Assembly (NCBI GenBank): GCA_049688595.1
Contig: JBAVLA010000029.1
Location: 1 to 5,420 of the forward strand
From: Prado023 sp049688595
GTDB lineage: Bacteria > Actinomycetota > Actinomycetes > S36-B12 > CAIYMF01
Reading direction: 5' to 3'
DNA length: 5,420 nucleotides
Below are positions 1 to 5,420 of the stretch, in pieces (the stretch's first letter is position 1; every line of letters starts with the position of its first letter). The notes below the pieces were generated by a model. The model saw only the letters and a list, made by a program, of their open reading frames with translations, was not told the DNA's origin and ran no database searches. The position numbers and the translations under genes are program-made.

Positions 1-305
1 GCACGCGCCCAGGCCCCAGGCGCCCCCGCTCCGGGGTCGCCGGTCGAGGCACTGGTGGCCCTGATCGCTGAACGCAGGCTGGCCCGCCCCTCCCGGACGG
101 ACGCCGTGGTCGACGGCGTGCGCCTCGACCTGGTCTTCGACGACCGGCGAGCGGCGGTCGTGCTCGCGCGCGCGCGGACCGTAGCCCAGTTGACACGCTC
201 GGGCTCGTGATGGACGGGTGGAATGTCGTGGAGGTCCCCTACGGCGCGGACCTCGGTCAGGTGATCGACGCCAACCCCAGCGTCTTCACGCAGGCCCGCC
301 CATGA
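1..305 (+). CDS. 3' end of an upstream gene with a nuclease-like C-terminal domain; apparent frameshift near 190
   Basis: Only the tail is present. From base 1 the frame reads without a stop to TGA at 208-210 and contains VDGVRLDLVFDDRRAAVVL. The frame beginning at 192 reads DTLGLVMDGWNVVEVPYG and then DLGQVIDANPSVF, and stops at TGA 303-305. If one G is restored after 'cagttg' (187-192), the two join into one sensible protein: beta strands, a helix, a V-E-V-P-Y-G strand and a final helix ending in a P-x-V-F motif. This resembles the PD-(D/E)xK or DUF559-like folds found at the C-termini of some large bacterial helicases, though I cannot see a clear E-x-K. The restored stop overlaps the helicase start as ATGA, which supports 303-305 as the true end and suggests one operon. 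The family assignment is inference. The indel could be a real mutation or a sequencing error. Confidence 0.6.
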
Positions 306-3160
306 CCGCCACCACGACCGGCCCCGAGTTCGTCGTCGGCTCCCTCGTGCGGGCTCGCGGCCGCGAGTGGGTCGTCCTGCCGGCATCCAGCCCCGAACTG
401 CTCGTGCTGCAACCGCTCGGCGGCGGGGTGGACGACATCGCCGGAGTCCTGCCCGACGTCGAGCAGGTGGCACCGGCGTCCTTCCCCCCACCGAGCCCGG
501 ACGACCTCGGCGACGACCGATCCGCCCGGCTGCTGCGCGACGCGCTGCGGATCGGGTTCCGCTCCTCCGGTGGCCCGTTCCGCTGCTTGGCCGGGATCGC
601 GGTGTCCCCGCGCCCCTACCAGTTGGTTCCCCTCCTGCTGGCGCTGCGGCAGGACACCGTGCGGCTGCTGATCGCCGACGACGTCGGCATCGGCAAGACG
701 GTTGAGGCCGGGCTGATCGCCGCCGAACTGCTGGCCACTGGCAACGCCGCCCGGCTGGCAGTCCTGTGCCCGCCGAGCCTGGCCGAGCAGTGGCGCGGTG
801 AGCTGGCCGGCAAGTTCGGCCTGGAGGCTGAGCTTGTCCTGCCGGGCACGATCACCCGCCTGGAGCGGAACCTCGGCTACGGCCAGTCGGTGTTCGAGGC
901 GCACCCGATCACGGTCGTGTCGACCGACTTCATCAAGGCCGAGCACCGGCGCAACGACTTCCTGCGCGCCGCCCCCGACCTGGTCATCATCGACGAGGCC
1001 CACACCGTGGCCTCGGACGACTCCGGCCGCGGCAGCGCAGGCCGCACCCAGCGCTACCGCCTCGTCCGCGACCTGGCTGCGGACTCCGACCGGCACCTGC
1101 TGCTGGTCACCGCGACCCCGCACTCCGGCAACGACACCGCGTTCCGCAACCTGGTCGCCCTGACCAACCCCGACCTCCGCGAGGCCGACCTGGGCAGCGA
1201 GGCGGGGCGCGCCCTGCTGGCCGCGCACATGGTCCAGCGCCGCCGGGCCGACATCCGACACTACCTCGGGGCCGACACGCAGTTCCCCGCCGACCGCAGG
1301 ACCGCCGAGGTCGCCTACGCGCTCTCCCCCGCGCACAAGGCGCTGTTCGACGACGTCCTGGCCTACGTCCGCGGCCAGGTCCAGGATCGGACGGGCACCA
1401 GGCTCCAGCAGCGGATCCGCTGGTGGAGCGCGCTCTCCCTGCTGCGCTCGATGGCCTCCTCGCCCGCCGCCGCGGCAGCCACCCTGTCGACCAGGGCCGC
1501 CAACGTCGAGGCGCATTCGAGCGACACCGCAGACGCGATCGGGGCGGCCGAGCTCCTCGACCAGGTCGAGGACGACGCGCTGGACTCCGCCGACGCCACC
1601 CCCGGGGCGCTCGTCGAGGACGACTCCTCCGGATCATCCGAGGCTCGGCTCCTCCGCCGCCTGCGCAGGACCGCCGCCGAACTGGCCGCCCAGCCCGCCC
1701 AGGACGCCAAGCTCACCCTGCTGACCGCCCAGGTGAAGGCGCTGCTGAAGGACGGGTACCACCCGATCGTGTTCGCCCGGTTCATCCCGACCGCCCACTA
1801 CGTCGCCGAACACCTCAAGGCAGCCCTCAGGGACGTCGCCGTCGAGGTCGTCACCGGCGAGCTGCCCAGCGAGGAACGGGCAGTCCGCGTCGCCGCCCTG
1901 TCCGAGGCCGCCGACTCGGGTCGGAAGGTGCTCGTGGCCACGGACTGCCTGTCGGAGGGCGTCAACCTGCAGGACGCCTTCCAGGCCGTCGTCCACTACG
2001 ACCTGGCGTGGAACCCGACGCGCCATGAACAGCGGGAGGGCCGCGTCGACCGGTTCGGCCAGACCGCCCCCGAGGTCAGGGCGCTCCTGTTGTACGGGGA
2101 GGACAACGGCATCGACGGGATCGTGCTGGACGTGCTGCTGCGCAAGCACGAGAGGATCCGCAAGGACCTCGGGGTCTCGGTGCCGGTGCCACCGCAGTCC
2201 GACCGGGTGCTCGCCGCCCTGCTGGAGGGCGTCCTCATGCGGGGCCAGAGGGCCGAGCAGCTCGAGTTCGACGTGGGCCAGGACAGTGCCGCCCAGGCCC
2301 TCGACGAGCAGTGGCGCTCAACCGCTGAGGCCGAGAAGGCCTCCCGCACGCGGTACGCGCACGCCCGGATCCGACCCGACGAGGTCCAGGCCGCGGTCGA
2401 CGCCGCCCGCGCCAGCCTGGGGTCGCCCGACAGTGTCGCCGGATTCGTGCGCACCGTCATGGAGGAGACCGGCGCACAGCTCACGCCCACCCCGCGGGGG
2501 TTCACGGCCGACCTCGCGCTGGCGCCCGTGGGCCTGGCTGACGCGTTGGGCCGGCCCGCGAGGCCGGTGCCGTTCGTCACCGACCTGCCCGCGCCGCACG
2601 GCACCGCAGTGCTGGCCAGGACCGACCCGCGCGTGGCCGCGATCGCCCGGTACACCCTGGACGCCGCCCTCGACCCGGCCCTGCCCGCGAACGCCCGCCC
2701 GGCCCGCAGGTGCGGGGTGATCACCACCCGTGAGGTGACCGCCATGACGGTTGCGCTGCTGGTGCGGTTCCGCACGCACCTGCACCTGCCCGGCCGCGCC
2801 GGGGTGCGCACGCATCTGGCCGAGGAAGCGCGGGTGATGGCGTTCACCGGAAACCCCAGGCAGCCCACGTGGCTCGGCTCCGAGCAGGTCGACGCCCTCC
2901 TGGCCGCCCGCCCCGCCGCCAACACCCCACCGGATGCCGCCCGCAACCTGGCCGCCGCCGTACTCGGCGCGCTGCCCACCCTGCAGCCGCACCTGGATGC
3001 CCAGGCACAGGCCGTCGCCGAGGAGCTGCGTCAGGCCCACCTGTCCGTCCGGCAGGCCGCCCGGGGCGAGCGTGCCGGCACCCTCGGCATCCGAGGCCTG
3101 GACGTGAGCCCGCAGCTGCCAGTCGACGTCCTCGGCGTCTACATCTTCCGCCCCGAATAG
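302..3160 (+). CDS. drmD: SNF2-like DEAH-box helicase/ATPase, DISARM class 1 DrmD type
   Basis: The protein is 952 residues and has two RecA-like ATPase domains of the SNF2/HepA type. An N-terminal region (about 9-60) begins VGSLVRARGREWVV, as in DrmD-like proteins. RecA1 carries DDVGIGKT (Walker A, K132), DEAH (231-234) and TATPH (270-274). A long helical insert follows, acid-rich around residues 410-450. RecA2 carries HPIVFARF (487-494), SEGVNLQ (551-557) and the arginine-finger motif QREGRVDR (577-584) followed by FGQ. The remaining ~350 residues are an accessory tail I cannot assign. All helicase motifs are intact. The ATG at 302 is chosen because it overlaps the preceding stop by four bases and the conserved N-terminus starts just after it. 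A GTG at 218 would add 28 unlike residues inside the upstream gene. No strong Shine-Dalgarno is visible, so translational coupling is likely. In DISARM, DrmD is a class 1 partner thought to help process unmethylated invading DNA. The helicase call is near certain. The DrmD name depends on the neighbouring methyltransferase and on recalled family resemblance. Confidence 0.9.
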   Translation: MTATTTGPEFVVGSLVRARGREWVVLPASSPELLVLQPLGGGVDDIAGVLPDVEQVAPASFPPPSPDDLGDDRSARLLRDALRIGFRSSGGPFRCLAGIAVSPRPYQLVPLLLALRQDTVRLLIADDVGIGKTVEAGLIAAELLATGNAARLAVLCPPSLAEQWRGELAGKFGLEAELVLPGTITRLERNLGYGQSVFEAHPITVVSTDFIKAEHRRNDFLRAAPDLVIIDEAHTVASDDSGRGSAGRTQRYRLVRDLAADSDRHLLLVTATPHSGNDTAFRNLVALTNPDLREADLGSEAGRALLAAHMVQRRRADIRHYLGADTQFPADRRTAEVAYALSPAHKALFDDVLAYVRGQVQDRTGTRLQQRIRWWSALSLLRSMASSPAAAAATLSTRAANVEAHSSDTADAIGAAELLDQVEDDALDSADATPGALVEDDSSGSSEARLLRRLRRTAAELAAQPAQDAKLTLLTAQVKALLKDGYHPIVFARFIPTAHYVAEHLKAALRDVAVEVVTGELPSEERAVRVAALSEAADSGRKVLVATDCLSEGVNLQDAFQAVVHYDLAWNPTRHEQREGRVDRFGQTAPEVRALLLYGEDNGIDGIVLDVLLRKHERIRKDLGVSVPVPPQSDRVLAALLEGVLMRGQRAEQLEFDVGQDSAAQALDEQWRSTAEAEKASRTRYAHARIRPDEVQAAVDAARASLGSPDSVAGFVRTVMEETGAQLTPTPRGFTADLALAPVGLADALGRPARPVPFVTDLPAPHGTAVLARTDPRVAAIARYTLDAALDPALPANARPARRCGVITTREVTAMTVALLVRFRTHLHLPGRAGVRTHLAEEARVMAFTGNPRQPTWLGSEQVDALLAARPAANTPPDAARNLAAAVLGALPTLQPHLDAQAQAVAEELRQAHLSVRQAARGERAGTLGIRGLDVSPQLPVDVLGVYIFRPE

Positions 3161-3169
3161 GAGTTGTTC

Positions 3170-3192
3170 CCATACCATTTCGACTCCATACC
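3170..3192 (+). promoter_or_regulatory. 7-bp direct repeat, possible operator of the brnTA module
   Basis: The 56-bp gap between the helicase stop and brnT is visibly less GC-rich than its surroundings. It contains CCATACC twice, at 3170-3176 and 3186-3192, with starts 16 bp apart, and CGACT follows or precedes each copy (3181-3185 and 3192-3196). BrnA-type ribbon-helix-helix antitoxins are known to repress their own promoter by binding repeated sites just upstream of brnT, so this is a natural place for an operator. That is inference. No convincing -35/-10 pair could be assigned. Confidence 0.3.
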
Positions 3193-3216
3193 GACTACGC
3201 CGAGAGCAGGCGCCCG

Positions 3217-3370
3217 ATGCCGCAGTTTGAGTTCGACCCCGCCAAGAGCGAGGCAAACCTCGTCAAGCACGGGATCGACTTCGTCGCGCACCTACCGCGG
3301 CGAGGCTGTCCGGATCATCTCGATCCGCAGATCACGAGCACAGGAGGTCAGGCGCTATGAAGGCCAGTGA
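3217..3370 (+). pseudogene. brnT: Degenerate BrnT-family toxin (central deletion plus frameshift)
   Basis: BrnT toxins are ribonucleases of about 90-100 residues with a RelE-like fold, paired with BrnA antitoxins. From ATG 3217 the first 22 residues carry the family signature FEFDPAKSEANLVKHGIDF. The frame then turns to unrelated sequence and stops at 3358-3360, giving a 47-residue product. The family's C-terminal end, TYRGEAVRIISIRRSRAQEV and then RRYEGQ, lies in another frame (3290-3367) with its own stop at 3368-3370. The two pieces abut around 3283-3290, so roughly 40 central residues, including the core beta strands, are missing and the frame is shifted. The toxin is almost certainly inactive. 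The normal stop overlaps the brnA start by 14 bases. The broken frame ends in an ATGA overlap with brnA, which could preserve translational coupling. The size of the loss, far beyond one base, argues for genuine gene decay here. Confidence 0.85.
3342..3348 (+). promoter_or_regulatory. Strong Shine-Dalgarno for brnA
   Basis: AGGAGGT lies eight bases before the brnA ATG at 3357, inside the 3' coding part of the toxin remnant. It is a near-perfect match to the anti-Shine-Dalgarno and the clearest ribosome-binding site in the window. It fixes the brnA start and suggests the antitoxin is still made efficiently although the toxin is broken. Confidence 0.8.
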
Positions 3371-3584
3371 GTTCGACCAGCGCTTCGACGACGGCGAGGA
3401 CATGAGCGAGTTCGTGGACTGGGACTCCGCGCGTCGGATCAACCAGGAACCCAAGCGGGTCAACGTGGACTTCCCGACGTGGATGGTCACCTCCCTGGAC
3501 CGTGAGGCCGACCGGCTGGGCATCTCCCGGCAAGCCCTGATCAAGGTCTGGATCGCCGAGCGGCTGGAGCGAAAGGCCGGCTGA
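3357..3584 (+). CDS. brnA: BrnA-type ribbon-helix-helix antitoxin (CopG-like)
   Basis: This intact 75-residue protein neutralises BrnT by direct binding and, in the family, represses the toxin-antitoxin promoter as a DNA-binding dimer. The N-terminus (1-32), MKASEFDQRFDDGEDMSEF and onward to residues NQEP, is typical of the toxin-binding part of BrnA proteins. Residues 33-72 form the ribbon-helix-helix: strand KRVNVDFPTWMV, helix SLDREADRLG, turn ISRQ and helix ALIKVWIAERLERK. The start is supported by the Shine-Dalgarno at 3342-3348 and by overlap with the toxin remnant. Because its partner is destroyed, this is an orphan antitoxin. It may persist as a regulator of its own transcript, which continues into the methyltransferase gene 25 bases downstream, or it may simply be a remnant. 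The family call is strong. Any role in controlling the defence genes is inference. Confidence 0.9.
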   Translation: MKASEFDQRFDDGEDMSEFVDWDSARRINQEPKRVNVDFPTWMVTSLDREADRLGISRQALIKVWIAERLERKAG

Positions 3585-3609
3585 TGCACCACGCGACGGG
3601 GGGCCTCCG

Positions 3610-5420
3610 ATGAGCGGGCTGCAGGCCGTGAAGCTGGCCGGCGGGATCGTGCCCCCGGCCCTGCTCGGACGGATCCAGGCCGCCGAGGTCGCCAAGGAAT
3701 CGCTTGACCCGGCCAGTTACCACCTGGCCGCGCACGAGACGGTCCGTGACGCCGCAGCCCGATCGTGGTCCTACCTGCGCGGGGGCATACGCCGCGTGGC
3801 GCGAGGCGGCCACCGCCCGAGGTCCAGCCCCGGGCACCGGCCTTGCCCGCGACCGCTGGCTGCTGCCCCTGCTGCGCGAGCTCGGGTACGGCAACGTGCC
3901 CGCGCTGTCGCACGGCTACGACGTGGAGGACACGCACTACCCGATCAGCCACGCCCGCGAGCACATCCCGGTCCACCTCCTCGGCCCGGACGCCCAGCTG
4001 GACCGCCGCAACCCCGGCATGCTCGGCGCCGCCCGCGCCCCGCAGGCGATGGTCCAGGAGTTCCTCAACCGCTCCGACGGCCACCTGTGGTCGGTGCTGT
4101 GCAACGGGGCCAAGCTGCGGCTGCTGCGCGACTCCACCTCCCTGGCCGGCTCCGCGTACGTCGAGTTCGACCTCGAGGCCATCTTCGACGGCGAGCTGTA
4201 CGCCGAGTTCCTGCTGCTGTTCCAGCTCGCCCACTGCTCGCGGCTGGAGAAGCGGGCCGGCGTCGCCGGCTCCCCGGCAGACTGCTGGATGGAGGACTGG
4301 CGGGCCGAATCCGTCGCCGCCGGCACCCGCGCCCTGGACAAGCTGCGCGACGGAGTCCAGGCGGCCCTCGCCTCGCTGGGAACGGGGTTCCTGCGTCACC
4401 CGGACAACCGGTGGCTGGTCGATGCCATCCGCAACGGGCAGCTCTCCGACCGCGACTACCACCGCGCCCTGCTGCGCCTGGTCTACCGGCTGCTGTTCAC
4501 GTTCGTCGCCGAGGACCGCGACGCCCTGCTCAACCCCGCGGCCGCGCCAGAGGCCCGCACCCGGTACGCCGACTACTTCTCCACCGCCCGGCTGCGGCGC
4601 CTGTCCAGCATCCGCCGCGGTGGCCCGCACCCCGACCTGTGGCAGGCCCAACGACTGGTCCTCGACGCGCTCGGCGGCGACGGCCTGCCCCAGCTCGGCG
4701 CACCCGCCCTGGGCGGCCTGTACGACCCGGACCATCACGCCGCCATGGCCCCCGGCCAGCCGCACCGCGACCTGCTGTACGGCGCCGAGCTGGCCAACGT
4801 GGACCTGCTGGCCGCGGTCCGGGCGCTGGCGTGGGTGTCGTTCACCGGCGAGCGCCGCCAGCCCGTCGACTACGCCCATCTCGGCGCCGAGGAGCTCGGC
4901 AGCGTGTACGAGTCGCTGCTCGAGCTGGTCCCCCGGATCGACCTCGACGCCCAGACGTTCACGCTGCAGCGCCTCGCGGGCAACGAGCGCAAGACCACCG
5001 GCTCCTACTACACCCCGCCCGCCCTCGTCTCCGCGCTGCTCGACACCGCGCTGGACCCGGTCCTCGACGCCACCGTCCGCGGTGCTGCCACCCCAGCCGA
5101 GGCCGAGGAGCGCCTCCTCGCCGTCACCGTGTGCGACCCCGCCTCCGGCTCGGGCGGCTTCCTCGTGGCCGCTGCCAGGCGGATCGCCCGCCGCCTGGCC
5201 CAACTGCGGGCCGTCGAGGACGAGCCCACCCCCGAAGCAGTCCAGCACGCCCTGCGCGACGTCGTCGGCCGCTGCATCTACGGCGTCGACCTCAACGACC
5301 TGGCCGCCGAACTCGCGAAGGTCTCCCTATGGCTGGAGGCCCTCGAACCTGGCAAACCCCTGGGGTTCCTCGACGCCCGGATCCGGGTCGGCAACTCCCT
5401 GATCGGCACCACCCCCGCGC
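3610..5420 (+). CDS. drmMI: Adenine-specific DNA methyltransferase (Eco57I/PglX-like, DISARM DrmMI type), 5' frameshift, 3' end outside window
   Basis: This is an N6-adenine DNA methyltransferase expected to protect host DNA so that the defence complex attacks only unmodified DNA. The frame from ATG 3610 gives MSGLQAVKLAGGIVPPALLG through RSWSYLRG (1-58). It then turns to low-complexity sequence at the G5 run 3781-3785. Skipping one G restores AYAAWREAAT and RDRWLLPLLRELGYG, and this frame is open to the window end, about 603 residues so far. Residue numbers below use the repaired frame. Visible landmarks are the conserved helical block starting DNRWLVDAI (265), GSYYTP (464-469), SAM-binding motif I DPASGSGGF (509-517), acidic motif II GVDLND (D560) and the RVGNSLIG stretch. 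The catalytic NPPY/F would lie just past the window. An automatic caller might start at GTG 3746 and lose the N-terminus. A BREX PglX or type IIG enzyme is the alternative, but the upstream SNF2 helicase favours DrmMI. The frameshift may be real or an assembly error. Confidence 0.82.
   Translation, partial: MSGLQAVKLAGGIVPPALLGRIQAAEVAKESLDPASYHLAAHETVRDAAARSWSYLRGGIRRVARGGHRPRSSPGHRPCPRPLAAAPAARARVRQRARAVARLRRGGHALPDQPRPRAHPGPPPRPGRPAGPPQPRHARRRPRPAGDGPGVPQPLRRPPVVGAVQRGQAAAAARLHLPGRLRVRRVRPRGHLRRRAVRRVPAAVPARPLLAAGEAGRRRRLPGRLLDGGLAGRIRRRRHPRPGQAARRSPGGPRLAGNGVPASPGQPVAGRCHPQRAALRPRLPPRPAAPGLPAAVHVRRRGPRRPAQPRGRARGPHPVRRLLLHRPAAAPVQHPPRWPAPRPVAGPTTGPRRARRRRPAPARRTRPGRPVRPGPSRRHGPRPAAPRPAVRRRAGQRGPAGRGPGAGVGVVHRRAPPARRLRPSRRRGARQRVRVAARAGPPDRPRRPDVHAAAPRGQRAQDHRLLLHPARPRLRAARHRAGPGPRRHRPRCCHPSRGRGAPPRRHRVRPRLRLGRLPRGRCQADRPPPGPTAGRRGRAHPRSSPARPARRRRPLHLRRRPQRPGRRTREGLPMAGGPRTWQTPGVPRRPDPGRQLPDRHHPR
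3781..3785 (+). other. G5 homopolymer at the methyltransferase frame break
   Basis: Five consecutive G bases follow 'ctgcgc'. Four would read LRGAYAAWREA in one continuous frame, while five force LRGIRRVARGG and lose the family sequence. The site is therefore a one-base insertion in a homopolymer relative to the expected gene. Short G runs in GC-rich DNA are common sequencing-error sites. They can also slip during replication, although five bases is short for a phase-variation tract. Confidence 0.7.

Noticed and set aside
218..301. 28-residue upstream extension of the helicase from GTG 218
   Set aside because: It lies inside the upstream gene, its residues look like out-of-frame sequence, and ATG 302 gives a four-base stop-start overlap.
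257..1516. 419-residue open frame on the minus strand opposite the helicase
   Set aside because: It is a compositional shadow. The plus strand here encodes the helicase N-terminus and RecA1 motifs.
3161..3216. Rho-independent terminator after the helicase
   Set aside because: No GC-rich hairpin followed by a T run is visible. The gap has direct rather than inverted repeats.
3781..3790. Programmed +1 ribosomal frameshift in the methyltransferase
   Set aside because: There is no stop codon, rare codon or stimulatory structure of the known kinds at the site, and no precedent I know of in this family. A mutation or sequencing error is simpler.
3332..5248. 638-residue open frame on the minus strand opposite the methyltransferase
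   Set aside because: Its product is low-complexity, rich in G, V, A, Q and R, as expected from the complement of GC-rich coding DNA. It has no recognisable domain and covers brnA and the methyltransferase.
1..5420. CRISPR array, tRNA, rRNA, insertion sequence ends or prophage attachment sites
   Set aside because: I saw no regularly spaced repeats, no tRNA-like cloverleaf or rRNA sequence, no transposase and no convincing terminal inverted repeats.
3610..5420. BREX PglX rather than DrmMI
   Set aside because: It cannot be excluded from the motifs alone, but the tightly linked SNF2-like helicase upstream and the lack of any BREX gene in view favour DISARM.

Overview
The window comes from a very GC-rich genome with a strong G/C preference at third codon positions and long spurious open frames on both strands. 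This suggests a high-GC actinobacterium such as a streptomycete relative. All supportable genes lie on the plus strand and are packed tightly, like one operon. The content points to a phage-defence locus. It best matches the drmD-drmMI pair of a class 1 DISARM system (an SNF2-like helicase plus an adenine-specific DNA methyltransferase). The core genes drmA, drmB and drmC are not visible here, so the DISARM label rests on this pair alone.

Layout. (1) Positions 1-305 hold the 3' end of an upstream gene whose last ~31 codons are in a different frame from the rest, so a single-base indel is inferred near 189-192. (2) Positions 302-3160 hold an intact 952-residue helicase that overlaps the upstream stop by four bases (ATGA). 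(3) Positions 3161-3216 are a less GC-rich gap containing a 7-bp direct repeat. (4) Positions 3217-3584 hold a BrnT-BrnA type II toxin-antitoxin module. The toxin is gutted: its N- and C-terminal ends survive in different frames and about 40 central residues are gone. The ribbon-helix-helix antitoxin is complete and has a strong ribosome-binding site. (5) Positions 3610-5420 hold an Eco57I/PglX-like N6-adenine methyltransferase that runs off the window. It carries an apparent +1 frameshift in a G5 run at 3781-3785.

Expected working of the system: the methyltransferase would mark host DNA, and the helicase would work with the DrmAB complex to act against unmethylated incoming DNA. The window is unusual because a toxin-antitoxin remnant sits between two genes that normally work together, and because three of the five genes show indels. 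Either the locus is decaying or the assembly carries homopolymer errors. The 2.86-kb helicase being intact leaves both options open.
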